Positions 18,438-27,902 of a DNA stretch of 53,467 bases are shown here, piece by piece. Every line of letters starts with the position of its first letter. Positions within the stretch are counted from its first letter, which is position 1. The notes under the pieces are model-generated. The model was not told the origin of the DNA, made no database searches, and worked only from the letters and a program-made list of their open reading frames with translations. The translations under genes and the position numbers were made by a program. The stretch is taken from NCBI RefSeq assembly GCF_002161285.1, contig NZ_NFHH01000027.1, positions 1 through 53,467 on the forward strand, in the 5' to 3' direction. Source of the DNA: Blautia sp. An81. Its GTDB lineage: Bacteria > Bacillota > Clostridia > Lachnospirales > Lachnospiraceae.

Positions 18438-20374
18438 TCACTTTCCTCCCCTTCTACTTCAAAGAGGTCAAATTCTTCTTTCATCCGTAGCTTTAACGAA
18501 TGTTTCATATATGCCTCCACATCAAAGCTGTTCTTTTTGTCATAGTCCGACAATAACTTATATCTCCTATGCCGGGTAATATCGAACTTGTCGCTGAAAA
18601 ACGGACGCACCCCACGGAGCTGCAGGATGCACTTGTTCCCGTCCATCACCGCCAGTTCATCCCGGCTCATCAGTTCCTTGCCGGTTTTCTGATAATTCAG
18701 TCCATAGGAACGGCTCTGTCCACGGGTATCCGAGGTGTTATAGAGGTCTATCGTCTCTTTTCCAAGCGTCTCCGAGATTTCTTTTAGTGTGCTTCCCTCC
18801 TTGCCGCCCAGGAAAAGCATGGTGTCGCAGTTCCCCAGAATTGTTTCTGCGGCGTCTTTATAAATGGTTTTGAGCTGTGACTGCGACTGCAAAATAATAG
18901 AAGCCGAGATTTCCCGGCTCCGGATCGTTGCGATCAGCTTATCAAATTTTGGAATTTGTCCGATATTGGCAAATTCATCAAGTAAAAGCCTTACATGATA
19001 AGGCAGCCGTCCTCCATGCACATCATCTGCCCGGTCACAGAGCAGATTAAAAAGCTGGGTATACATGATCGCCACAATAAAATTAAAGGTATCATCCGTG
19101 TCCGAGATAATGACAAACATGGCTGTCCGCTGATCTCCAAGCATATCCAGTTCCATCTCGTCATAGCTGGTCAGTTCCCTAAGCTCCGCTATATCAAAGG
19201 GTGCAAGTCTGGCTCCACAGGAAATAAGGATGGATTTTGCTGTCTTTCCCGCCGCCAGCTTATACTTCTTATATTGGCGCACGGCGAAATGCTCCGGTTT
19301 CTCCCGTTCCAGTTCCTCAAACAGCTTATCCACTGCATTTTTAAATTCCTCATCATCTTCCCTGGCTTCGGAAGCATTGATCAGCTCCAAAAGCGTGGAA
19401 AAGTTCTGTTCCTCCTCCGGCGCTTCATAGTAGATGTAGCCGATCAGCGCACAGTACAAAAGCCTCTCGGCTTTCACCCAAAAATCCTCGGAAGATTTCT
19501 CTCCCTCCCCTTTGGTATTGGCGATAATCGTATTCACCAACTTCAGAATATCTTTCTCGCTGCGGATATACATGAAGGGATTGTAGTGCATACTCTTCTT
19601 AAAATTGATGGTATTCAGCACCTTGATCTTATACGGCTCATACACGATCTTTCCGTTTTTATCCCGCAGGGGCTTCCCGTCTTTCATCTTCGGGGAACCT
19701 CTCTGCAGCATCTTCCCACACTCCACCAGGATTGTCCCTTTCGGATCCGTGACCACATAGGAAACGTTCGGCGTCATCTGCATTAAATTCGGCTTTACAT
19801 AAAACCTCGTCTTACCGGAGCCGGAACCGCCGATCACGATCACGTTTTTATTCCTGGCATACTTCGGCAGCTTCGGGCGGCTGTTCATAGTCAGCCGTTC
19901 CGTCTGCGTCAGAAGGATATTGTTCTCAAACACCGGATCAATAAAAGGCGCTATATCCTTCTGGTTTCCCCATCTGGCAGAGCCGTACTCCACGCCCTGT
20001 CGGTATTTCTTCGCATTTTTCCCTTTCAGATACACCGCCAGTTTCACCAGCAAAGCGCCGGCAGCGCCCACACAAAGATCCTGGGGATGGAAGCTGGGCA
20101 GGATATTTTGAAATGCCAGGGAAAAATTAAGGGAAAGCACCCCCACCTTCTCGATCAGGGAATCCCCGATACAATACCGATACAGCCATGCTACTTTGTC
20201 TATCAGATAGAATACGATTACATAGGGAATATTCATCATCAAGAGCCTCTTCCCGTCAACAGGCGGCAGATTGCTCTTGACTGTCTCCGATAGTTTCCTC
20301 CCGCCTTTTTCAAAAAACCGTTTAAATGTTTCTTTCACTGATGTATCATTCTTCTTTATAGGCTTCTTAATCAA
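18434..20374 (-). CDS. VirD4/TraG-type coupling protein
   Basis: 646 residues. Two N-terminal hydrophobic segments (residues about 47-65 and 105-120) are followed by a TraG/VirD4 ATPase: Walker A I-G-G-S-G-S-G-K-T near residue 190, V-T-D-P-K-G, and Walker B L-L-L-D-E-F-A-N-I-G near 460. It would recruit the relaxase-DNA complex to the channel and pump DNA. The start is a TTG at 20374 overlapping the pcfB stop (TTGA); no ATG exists before residue 45, so the TTG must be used. The gene lies in the order pcfB - virD4 - small gene typical of Gram-positive ICEs. Confidence 0.95.
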   Translation of the reverse strand: MIKKPIKKNDTSVKETFKRFFEKGGRKLSETVKSNLPPVDGKRLLMMNIPYVIVFYLIDKVAWLYRYCIGDSLIEKVGVLSLNFSLAFQNILPSFHPQDLCVGAAGALLVKLAVYLKGKNAKKYRQGVEYGSARWGNQKDIAPFIDPVFENNILLTQTERLTMNSRPKLPKYARNKNVIVIGGSGSGKTRFYVKPNLMQMTPNVSYVVTDPKGTILVECGKMLQRGSPKMKDGKPLRDKNGKIVYEPYKIKVLNTINFKKSMHYNPFMYIRSEKDILKLVNTIIANTKGEGEKSSEDFWVKAERLLYCALIGYIYYEAPEEEQNFSTLLELINASEAREDDEEFKNAVDKLFEELEREKPEHFAVRQYKKYKLAAGKTAKSILISCGARLAPFDIAELRELTSYDEMELDMLGDQRTAMFVIISDTDDTFNFIVAIMYTQLFNLLCDRADDVHGGRLPYHVRLLLDEFANIGQIPKFDKLIATIRSREISASIILQSQSQLKTIYKDAAETILGNCDTMLFLGGKEGSTLKEISETLGKETIDLYNTSDTRGQSRSYGLNYQKTGKELMSRDELAVMDGNKCILQLRGVRPFFSDKFDITRHRRYKLLSDYDKKNSFDVEAYMKHSLKLRMKEEFDLFEVEGEESE

Positions 20375-20889
20375 TGCTCCGGCCCACGCTCCTTCCGGCG
20401 GTCTTTCTCCCGCTCCCGGTGCTTTGCCGTCCGCTCTTTTGCCAGGGACAATTTTTTCTTTAGAGATGGCTTTTTCCCTTTTGAGAGCTGCTTCCCGGTA
20501 TATTCTTTAAAAGCAGCCGTCATAATATCCACATCCTTTGCCTTGAAAAACACATAATACCGTGGCGGCGATACAGAAGTATCTTTTTTCAGGCTGAAAT
20601 CAATATTGTACTTCCGGGCATATTTTTCAAAGGATTTGATGTTCCCGTCCGTCACTTCGATATTGGTAAGCTGACAGTTCTGTTTCATCAACTTTTCCAT
20701 ACTTTGTTTTCCGTGGTATTCCACCGGTTCTTTCTGCTGTCTGGATGTTCTGGCAGCCTGCCGCTGTTCCCGCTTCATCTGCTCCATCTTCCGCAGGAGC
20801 TTTACCAGCGCATTTTTCAGTATCCGGGCAGAAATCTTCCCGCCATTGATACAGAGTGTCACAACCTTCTGGTTGACTTCATCCTGCAT
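20371..20889 (-). CDS. pcfB: PcfB family protein (DUF3801)
   Basis: 172 residues. It starts with M-Q-D-E-V-N-Q-K-V-V-T-L-C-I-N-G-G-K-I-S-A-R, a PcfB/DUF3801 pattern. A central fold (Y-D-I-D-F-S-L-K-K-D-type segment, then Y-Y-V-F-F-K-A-K-D-V-D) precedes a very basic Lys/Arg tail. PcfB of plasmid pCF10 helps the coupling protein and relaxosome interact, and the position immediately before virD4 agrees. Stop and start overlap by 4 bp with virD4. Confidence 0.9.
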   Translation of the reverse strand: MQDEVNQKVVTLCINGGKISARILKNALVKLLRKMEQMKREQRQAARTSRQQKEPVEYHGKQSMEKLMKQNCQLTNIEVTDGNIKSFEKYARKYNIDFSLKKDTSVSPPRYYVFFKAKDVDIMTAAFKEYTGKQLSKGKKPSLKKKLSLAKERTAKHREREKDRRKERGPEH

Positions 20890-20907
20890 ATCAGATCACC
20901 TTCTTTC

Positions 20908-21174
20908 TCACTTCTGACGGCACTGACGCAGATCTTGAAGAATCTTCTGCAGGCAGTAACCAATACAGGGAGAGTGCCGTCCATAAGGGCAGACCTTACA
21001 GTCTCCACGCATCCCATTTTCTCTGCCGGGGCTATCCTGCCGTTCTTCCGGCAGAAGATAATAACAGCGTTTCTTTGTACATTTCCGTTTCCTGCTATGC
21101 CAGAAGTAACAGTAAGCACAGTCCTGGGGCTTATCCGACGCATATTTCCCTCTATCCGTTTTCCCCGCCTGCAT
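20908..21174 (-). CDS. Small cysteine-rich protein
   Basis: 88 residues with about eleven cysteines, arranged as C-A-Y-C, C-T-K-K-R-C-Y-Y, C-K-V-C-P-Y-G, C-I-G-Y-C and C-R. This suggests one or two zinc sites or a metal cluster. The start ATG at 21174 has AGAGGAAAGG upstream and overlaps the end of a 49-residue membrane-protein gene by 23 bp. The longer frame from 21288 covers that gene in another phase and is rejected. Genes like this recur beside pcfB in Clostridia ICEs; the function is unknown. Confidence 0.65.
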   Translation of the reverse strand: MQAGKTDRGKYASDKPQDCAYCYFWHSRKRKCTKKRCYYLLPEERQDSPGRENGMRGDCKVCPYGRHSPCIGYCLQKILQDLRQCRQK

Positions 21175-21301
21175 CCTGTCTGCCTTTCCTCTCCAGTTCT
21201 TCCAGTAACCTGTCCTCCCTTGCCGCAACGACAATACAGCAGTACAGTCCAAATAAGAGCAGGAACACAAATACTCCGCCTGCCGCAATCAACCATTTCA
21301 T
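21152..21301 (-). CDS. 49-residue single-pass membrane protein
   Basis: Short gene: ATG at 21301 with AGAGGTGGAG upstream, TAG at 21152. The product has one hydrophobic helix (A-G-G-V-F-V-F-L-L-L-F-G-L-Y) and a charged tail (A-R-E-D-R-L-L-E-E-L-E-R-K). It lies between the surface protein gene and the Cys-rich gene and overlaps the latter, so it belongs to the same message. It is probably a minor component of the transfer apparatus. The function is inferred only from place and shape. Confidence 0.65.
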   Translation of the reverse strand: MKWLIAAGGVFVFLLLFGLYCCIVVAAREDRLLEELERKGRQDAGGENG

Positions 21302-21382
21302 TTTTCTCCACCTCTTTCTTAAAACCAAAAAAGGCGCTCATGGAAAGCCCACGGCTGTCCACAAACGCCCAATCCTATCGTA

Positions 21383-24300
21383 TCAATCCTGTTTCTTTTT
21401 TCTTGCTTTCATCCAGACAGCGGCGGCAATAGCCCCCGCAAGCCCCAGACCGCAGGAGATCATAAGCGCCGCAACCGGCGTGTTATCCCCGGTTTTTGGT
21501 GCGTCCACCGTGGTTGTCGGCGTCTCCGGCGTCTCCGGTATTTCTTCCGGCTCTGCTTCATCCGTCATTACAACTTTCTGGATCTCGCCGGTATCTTTTA
21601 CCTCAAACGCTACATCCTCTGCGACCAGATATCCTTCCGGTGCGGATTCTTCATGGAGTGTGTACTTTCCAATCGGAAGCATCTCGATATAGTGCGGTTC
21701 CTCCGTGGAAGTCCAGCTCTCCACGACTTCTCCATTCTCGTCCAGGATGGTCAGCTTCGCTCCCGGCAGTTCCTCTCCGGCAATATCTGTCTTAGAGATT
21801 TCCACCTTTGTCACATCGTCCTTCATCTCGATTTTCTGGACTTCGGCGGTATCCTCCACGGTAAACTCTATGCTCTCCGCTGTCACATACCCTGGAGCCG
21901 GAAGAAGCTCCGTCATTGTGTAAGTCTGGCCGACCACCAGCTCTTTTATGATATGTGGTTCTTTGCCAGACACCCATTCATCTACTACTTCGCCGTTTTC
22001 ATCCGTTACCGTCAGCTTTGCTCCCTCGATTTCTTTCCCGGTAGTCAGAGATGTTTTCGTAAATTCAAAGACTGTCGGTTCGTCCTCAAAGGTAAATTCA
22101 TAGGAAGCTGTCGCTTTTTCGGAAGATTCCGCTGTAAAGGTAAACTCCTGCACCTCATCTGTGGTGGCAAATCCCGGAGCCGGTGAAGTCTCTTTCACGG
22201 TATAGGAAAATCCAATGGGCAGATCCGCCTCAAAGGTCAGCTTTCCATCCTCGCCGGTTGCTTTTTCCTCGATCACTGTTCCCGCTTCCAGAACCACATC
22301 TCCATCTTTATTGGTAATGTCCTCTTTTGCAGAAAGAGCAAATACAGCGCCCTCCAGTACCCGGTCTGAATCCTTCTCTTTCTTCAATACAGAGACTTCC
22401 ACTTTCTGGCGGTTATTCTGCCAGTCTCCAGACCAGGTAACTTCTGCAGTATCCTGATCCACATAGGTCAGGTCGATCTCCCGGATTTCTCCGTCAAGCA
22501 CATACCCTTCCGCAGTCTCCTTTTCCTTCACATAGTATTTTCCAAGAGGAAGGTCAGACAGCTTCGCAATCCCTGCCTCATCTGTGGTAATCGTAGCGAT
22601 CAGCTCGTCCTTTTTGTAATAGTCCTCACTCTCGCCGTCCGCCGCCTTGATGTCCTCCAGGGCGTATACCTCGAAAGTTACATCTTTCAGAGCGCCGGTA
22701 ATATACTCAAAGAGGTGGCTGATCCATCCTCCAATGGTATCGGCAAGCGTCACATCCTCCAGGAACTCGCCTTTCTTATTGATGATCAAGGTTCCTGTCG
22801 GAACATCGTCTTTCATTTCCACTTTCTGGATCTCTGCGGTATCTTCCACGGTAAAGGTGATTTCTTCTGCTTTCAGATATCCATAAGGAGCCAGCTCTTC
22901 CCGGAGCGTGTATATCTCGCCCACTGTCAGCCGCTCAATCAGATGTTCCTCCCCTTTTACGGAAGTCCAACTGTCTACAATATTTCCATCCATATCCAGA
23001 ACTGTCAGCTTTGCGCCCTCCAGTTCCACGCCAGTTGTCAGATCCGTCTTTTTCACGGAAATCTTTGTCGGCTCATTTTCATATTCAGAGGACAGTTCCA
23101 CTACCGGAATATCCTGCCCCTGATACTCTGCAGTCACTTCTATAACTTCATCGGAAGAAACATAACCGTCCGGAGCCGCTTCCTCCTTGATATAGTAGCG
23201 TCCAAAAGGAAGGTCATTCATGAATACGGCTTTCCCGTTTTCATCAGACAATGCCTTTCCGATCAGCGTGTCTGCTTTCACAATGATTTCTCCATGTGCC
23301 AGGATATCCTCTTTCGCATACAGTCCAAACACAGCGCCTGCCACTTCTGCCTGTGTCTCGGCGTCTTTCTTCACTACAGACACTTCCACCTTCTGGCGTT
23401 CATTCGTAAAGACGGCTTCCTGTTCGATCACCGGCGTATCCTGATCCTGATAAGTAAAGGTAACAATCTGCGGTTCCTCATTCAAAACAAAACCTTCCGG
23501 AGCCGTGACTTCTTCTATCCTGTAACTGCCGAGAGGAAGATCAGAAAGGAACGCTTCCCCGTTTTCATCCGTAGTCACTGTTCCCACCAGCTCGCCGGCG
23601 GCATACTCTAAAATACGGTTTCCTTCTTCATCTTTCTGGAAATCAGCGGTATAAATATCCTCCGCTGCAGAAACCTCAAAGACTGCGCCTGCCAGGTTCT
23701 CTGTTTCATAAACAAAGTCCTTGTTGAAATCGTCCAGCACTTCTCCCTGTTTTACAATCTTTAACTTTCCTTTGACCGGATGATTCTCATAGACCACCTC
23801 AATGATCACATCTCTGGAAACACTGTCCACCTGGTAAGCGGTATCGGAATCCACAGCGATCTCATAGTAGTTCTCATTCAGCGTGTAGCCGTTTGGAGCC
23901 GTGACTTCCTCGATCCGGTAGTGACCAATTTTCAGGTTTTCTGGCAGAATCAAGTACCCTTCCTCGTCTGTAAAGAAAGATATGTGAACCTCTGTTGTCG
24001 GATAAGTCGTCACCTGTTTTACATATTCCCCTCTGTCCATATCATAGATACGGAACTCCGTGCCTTCCTGCAGTACCGGCTTTTTCGTCTCGTCATCCTG
24101 CTTGATGATCTTCAGCTTCGCTTCAAATTCTTCGTCCAGAAGCACCCGCCATACCTGGGGCGTGTTCGGACTATGCTCCGTGATCCGCACGATAAAATCA
24201 TCCACCGGCTTATAATTGTGGGGCGTGGTAGTTTCACGGACAAGGTATGTACCATAAGGAAGGGCAATGCTGCAGGCATGTCCTTTCTCGTCCGTAAACA

Positions 24301-27300
24301 TCTCTGTCGCTCCGTTCTCCCCGATCACCACCGGCTCTGCGGAATCAAAATCATAGCTGCCATCTTCTTTTACCGTCAGGTCTGAAAGAAGATAGGCCGT
24401 AAATCCGGCGCCGGAAAGCAGGTCAGCATCCGTCTCCCCGTTATTGGCCGCTTTGATGATCTCAAAGGGCTGCTTCTTTACCTGTTCCAGTGATACGCAC
24501 TCCCGTTTCACGGTAGCTGTCAGATCTCCTTCATAGCTGCACACCAGGTCATGTTCCTGTTCATCTGCCAGATACCCGGCAGGAGGTGTGATCTCTTTTA
24601 CAAAATACTCCCCAAGATAAAGGTTCTCTACAGACGCTTCCCCGTTCGCATCTGTGGTCAGCGTTGCCACCCGCTCTCCAGCTTTATAGATCACGCCAGT
24701 TGCTCCGTCCGGATGGACAATATCCTCACGGGCATACAGGCCATACACCGCATTTTCCAGTGTGGCGTCTCCCTGTGGAGCTGCCTGGTTCGTCTCTGCG
24801 TCTTTCTTCTGTAATTGGATCGTGGCGTTTACACGCTCATTGACAAAGGTATGGGTAAATATCACTTTCGCTTCGCTGTCATTGGTATAAGAGAACGTAA
24901 AGGAATATACATCCGCCTGATTTCTCACATAACCATCCGGAGCCTGGATTTCTTTCACATCATAAGAAAATCCTATCGGCAGGTCTGCCGTAAATACGGC
25001 TTTTCCATCCTCTCCAGTCACCGCTTTCTCAATCAGCGTTCCCTTAGATACCACAACACTTCCATCTGCATTTTTAATATCGCTTCCTGCATACAGTCCA
25101 AACACGCCGCCATCCAGGGGATTTAAGGTGTCCTTGTCCTTTTTCAGCACGGAAACTTCCGCTTTCTGCCGGTCATTGACAAAGGTACTCTCGCTGAATA
25201 CCGTCTCCACGTTCTGTCCGGCATAGGACAGCGTGACGGTCTTTTCCTCCCCGGCGTTATAAAAATTCTCCGGAGCCTGCACTTCTTTGATCGTGTAAGT
25301 TCCAAGATGGAGATTTTTCAAAACTGTAGCCCCGTTAGAATCCATCGTCAGGTTTGCTTTTACCAGATCGCCTTTACTGTAAACTTTAGCACCATAAGCC
25401 GTTACAATATCCGCTCCCGCATAGACATTATAGACAGCTCCTTCCTGCCTGCGGTTCTCATAACGGAAAGTCACACCATCTTCCGTCACATCTGCTCCAA
25501 CCAAAACCTGTCCTTCCTTGTAAACGGTCAGCTCACCAAGCTGCTCCTGATCCGGAACTGTAACAGAAGTGGTCTGGTTTGCCACCAAGTTCACGTTATA
25601 CGAAGAAGTATTCAGGCGGTATCCGGTAGGAGCCGTGATCTCTTTTAAGTACACGGTATCCTGAGTTTTGATGATCTCCGCCACAGAGGAACCGTTTTTA
25701 TCCGTTGCCGGCATCTGCGTGATCAGCTTTGTGCAGTCCTTATCACTATAAATGCCAAACACCGCTCCGGCCAGCTTTGCGTCCGAGTGGTCGGAGTCCA
25801 CCTTAATAACTTCCACCTTCGCAAGCTCCAGCCACTTTACAGAAAAGCTCACATACTTTTCATCTTCCACGCCCTCGCCAAATACAAGGGCAAGATCCTG
25901 GTTATCGCTTCCCGTGGTGATCTTATAGGCAGAATAATCTTTTGTAATGCTTCCCTGCATCTTTGCTGACCAGGAACCGGACACATCCTTCGTCTGTGTC
26001 AGCGGGGCGGTCAGGTAAAACCGTGTTCCGCCGGAAATGGTCACGGCTGCTCCGGCAGCGCTCACCCTTCCTGTGCTGACGTTATGGAGCCTTACTCCAT
26101 CCGGCAGATCCAGGGTGATCGTCTGCTGGCTTGCCGCATGGAATGTGATCTCTTCTGTCCGCTGCTGCTCCCCATCCACATAGGCAGTTACATTGGCATT
26201 GGAAAAAGACATTTCCACATCCGGAATATCCGGCTGACCGACTGCATAATTATAAAGTTCCTTTGCCAGAGCTTCCCCGGTACTGTTTGTACCATAGAAC
26301 GCATCACTGCTCCCATTGGCGTAGGAAGCGGCAAGGTGTGCCACGATAAACCGTTTCCCCGCAGAAAAATCCGTATGGTAGTTTGCAAAGAAATATGCTG
26401 ATCCGGACGCCTCTGTTCCGTAATAACATACTTTTGCCAGTTCCCGGTTTCCTTCCAGTTTGGTGATCTGGTAAGTTCCGCTACCTGGCCCAGGTTTTGA
26501 GGGCTGGATACAATACGCAGTAGCCGTCACATTTCCAAAAGACACGGTAAACGGTGCGGTCACATAAGAGCCAAGACCGTAATCCGCATAATAGTAATAG
26601 CTGCCCTGGGTAATGGTAACGGACTGTGACGCTCTGGCTGCCCGTGCCGCAGGCGCCTGCGCCGTGAAGCTAATACTCTCACCGCTCTCCAATCCCTGAA
26701 CGTCAATGCCCTGCTCCTCCGCCTGCAGAAGCACTTCCCCAAGCGTCAGGCCGCTTTCCTCATCCACGGTCTTTTGTCCTTCTGTTTCTTCTAACGCCGC
26801 ATCCAGATCCTCCTCTGACAGCATCTCTGTCTCCTCCGGCAGTTCTGTCACTGTCTCTGTGTCAGTTTCCGTAGCTGCCTCTGTTTCTGTCTGCGGCTGT
26901 GGTTCTGAATCTTCATCCTCGCTTTCCGTACTTTCCTCACCGGTTCCTCCGCCGTCAGAATGGCTCTCCGACTGTTTCTCTGTCACCGGCTCTTTCACGA
27001 TAATATTCCTGCAGACATGATAAGACGGATGGCCGCTTAATGGCTCCACAAAGTACACTACCCTGTAAGTGTCCGCATGGTTCCCGTCAAAATCCTGCCC
27101 GGCTTCGTTCTTTGCTTCATGGAATGTCACCCGGACTTTTTCATCATGGATCTCCAGACCGGAAAAATCCGATTTCACATCAAAACTGCTCCCTGCTTCC
27201 ACTTCATAATCTTCTGCAGTCACCACTTCTTCCGCATCCAGAAGCTCCCGCACGGTCTCCAGCGCCGGATACTGTGCTTCATAGCCTGCCGGCTCCGGCT

Positions 27301-27394
27301 CTGCGGCATAAGTAACCACAGGCTGGATCACAGAAGTCAGGATCGTCAACAATGAGAGTAACCCGGAAAGCAGTCGTTTTCCTTTCCCTTTCAT
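21383..27394 (-). CDS. Giant sortase-anchored Cna-B/SpaA (VaFE-type) surface protein
   Basis: 2003 residues. A signal peptide (K-R-L-L-S-G-L-L-S-L-L-T-I-L-T-S, cleavage near T-Y-A-A) and a Glu/Thr-rich linker (about 130-200) come first. A thioester-type adhesin domain follows, with Cys in K-V-C-Y-Y-G-T-E near 325. About thirteen Cna-B/SpaA-like repeats then run from about 540 to 1940, each ending like E-x-T-A-P-x-G-Y and probably stiffened by Lys-Asn isopeptide bonds. The C-terminus has sortase motif A-P-K-T-G, a hydrophobic helix and K-A-R-K-K-K. It should be wall-anchored and help mating-pair adhesion, as surface proteins of other Gram-positive conjugative elements do. AGAGAGG precedes the ATG. 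It sits at the head of the transfer cluster behind a structured leader. Confidence 0.93.
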   Translation of the reverse strand: MKGKGKRLLSGLLSLLTILTSVIQPVVTYAAEPEPAGYEAQYPALETVRELLDAEEVVTAEDYEVEAGSSFDVKSDFSGLEIHDEKVRVTFHEAKNEAGQDFDGNHADTYRVVYFVEPLSGHPSYHVCRNIIVKEPVTEKQSESHSDGGGTGEESTESEDEDSEPQPQTETEAATETDTETVTELPEETEMLSEEDLDAALEETEGQKTVDEESGLTLGEVLLQAEEQGIDVQGLESGESISFTAQAPAARAARASQSVTITQGSYYYYADYGLGSYVTAPFTVSFGNVTATAYCIQPSKPGPGSGTYQITKLEGNRELAKVCYYGTEASGSAYFFANYHTDFSAGKRFIVAHLAASYANGSSDAFYGTNSTGEALAKELYNYAVGQPDIPDVEMSFSNANVTAYVDGEQQRTEEITFHAASQQTITLDLPDGVRLHNVSTGRVSAAGAAVTISGGTRFYLTAPLTQTKDVSGSWSAKMQGSITKDYSAYKITTGSDNQDLALVFGEGVEDEKYVSFSVKWLELAKVEVIKVDSDHSDAKLAGAVFGIYSDKDCTKLITQMPATDKNGSSVAEIIKTQDTVYLKEITAPTGYRLNTSSYNVNLVANQTTSVTVPDQEQLGELTVYKEGQVLVGADVTEDGVTFRYENRRQEGAVYNVYAGADIVTAYGAKVYSKGDLVKANLTMDSNGATVLKNLHLGTYTIKEVQAPENFYNAGEEKTVTLSYAGQNVETVFSESTFVNDRQKAEVSVLKKDKDTLNPLDGGVFGLYAGSDIKNADGSVVVSKGTLIEKAVTGEDGKAVFTADLPIGFSYDVKEIQAPDGYVRNQADVYSFTFSYTNDSEAKVIFTHTFVNERVNATIQLQKKDAETNQAAPQGDATLENAVYGLYAREDIVHPDGATGVIYKAGERVATLTTDANGEASVENLYLGEYFVKEITPPAGYLADEQEHDLVCSYEGDLTATVKRECVSLEQVKKQPFEIIKAANNGETDADLLSGAGFTAYLLSDLTVKEDGSYDFDSAEPVVIGENGATEMFTDEKGHACSIALPYGTYLVRETTTPHNYKPVDDFIVRITEHSPNTPQVWRVLLDEEFEAKLKIIKQDDETKKPVLQEGTEFRIYDMDRGEYVKQVTTYPTTEVHISFFTDEEGYLILPENLKIGHYRIEEVTAPNGYTLNENYYEIAVDSDTAYQVDSVSRDVIIEVVYENHPVKGKLKIVKQGEVLDDFNKDFVYETENLAGAVFEVSAAEDIYTADFQKDEEGNRILEYAAGELVGTVTTDENGEAFLSDLPLGSYRIEEVTAPEGFVLNEEPQIVTFTYQDQDTPVIEQEAVFTNERQKVEVSVVKKDAETQAEVAGAVFGLYAKEDILAHGEIIVKADTLIGKALSDENGKAVFMNDLPFGRYYIKEEAAPDGYVSSDEVIEVTAEYQGQDIPVVELSSEYENEPTKISVKKTDLTTGVELEGAKLTVLDMDGNIVDSWTSVKGEEHLIERLTVGEIYTLREELAPYGYLKAEEITFTVEDTAEIQKVEMKDDVPTGTLIINKKGEFLEDVTLADTIGGWISHLFEYITGALKDVTFEVYALEDIKAADGESEDYYKKDELIATITTDEAGIAKLSDLPLGKYYVKEKETAEGYVLDGEIREIDLTYVDQDTAEVTWSGDWQNNRQKVEVSVLKKEKDSDRVLEGAVFALSAKEDITNKDGDVVLEAGTVIEEKATGEDGKLTFEADLPIGFSYTVKETSPAPGFATTDEVQEFTFTAESSEKATASYEFTFEDEPTVFEFTKTSLTTGKEIEGAKLTVTDENGEVVDEWVSGKEPHIIKELVVGQTYTMTELLPAPGYVTAESIEFTVEDTAEVQKIEMKDDVTKVEISKTDIAGEELPGAKLTILDENGEVVESWTSTEEPHYIEMLPIGKYTLHEESAPEGYLVAEDVAFEVKDTGEIQKVVMTDEAEPEEIPETPETPTTTVDAPKTGDNTPVAALMISCGLGLAGAIAAAVWMKARKKKQD

Positions 27395-27444
27395 CGACTA
27401 AACCTCTCTTTCTTCATTTCTGTATCAATAAGTTCCTGTATCTT

Positions 27445-27551
27445 TTATCGTTTCATAGCACCTTCCCCTCCTTTCCCGGATTTGCGCTGATAACAGCACA
27501 TGAATACGGAGAAGCCCAAAAAGACTTCCCCGCATGGTATCTGCTGTTATC
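27445..27551 (-). promoter_or_regulatory. Structured leader with a minimal M-K-R reading frame upstream of the surface protein gene
   Basis: Read on the minus strand, GATAACAGCA (27551-27542) pairs exactly with TGCTGTTATC (27498-27489), and CGGGGAAG pairs with CTTCTCCG inside, giving a hairpin of about 63 bases. Some 35 bases further on, a very strong ribosome site (AAAGGAGGGGAAGG) leads into ATG AAA CGA TAA (27456-27445), a three-codon frame. The surface protein start is 50 bp downstream. This looks like a translational leader or attenuation element. The plus-strand and minus-strand frames crossing it have no recognisable product. Confidence 0.45.
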
Positions 27552-27833
27552 CTGCCTGCGTCTGCAGGCTGAAAACTTTTTTGAGCGTTATGCCTGTTCT
27601 CTTTCCAGACCCGTTCCTGCTCCGGCTCACTTTCCGCAGCGTTCTCTCCGGCAGGGTACGCAAAAGAAGGCATACTCATCCGCTGGGTATCCGTCTGGAC
27701 AGGCAATGAAGTTTTCAAGGTTCAGCGAAAGGGGAAATGTAAGAATGTTTCTTAGAACTCTGCCCTCTCACTAATGGCAGATTTTAGAGGGGAAAATATA
27801 GGTATTCATTTTAAAATCTTAGAAATAAATCAT
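27552..27833. other. Intergenic region without a supported gene
   Basis: Between the surface protein leader and the KAP NTPase. A 97-codon minus-strand frame (27425-27718) and a 69-codon plus-strand frame cross part of it, but neither has a good start site or family features. The GC-rich part (to about 27730) matches the ICE backbone. Composition drops sharply to AT-rich from about 27770, which marks the edge of the inserted NTPase cargo. Confidence 0.5.
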
Positions 27834-27861
27834 AAAAAAGACCCATGCAGAATCGCATGAG
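27834..27861 (-). terminator. Terminator after the KAP NTPase gene
   Basis: On the minus strand, CATGC pairs with GCATG, with one extra G-C pair across a bulge, around GATTCT. It is followed by GGTCTTTTTTATG. It lies about 40 bp beyond the NTPase stop. Confidence 0.55.
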
Positions 27862-27902
27862 CCTATAACATAATCCATTATATCAAATTAAGGGATTTAA
27901 CA

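Noticed and set aside
22715..23611. 298-codon plus-strand frame
   Set aside because: Antisense to the repetitive surface protein; its composition mirrors the Cna-B repeats.
27425..27718. 97-codon minus-strand frame
   Set aside because: No ribosome site and no family features; crosses the leader hairpin and mini-frame.
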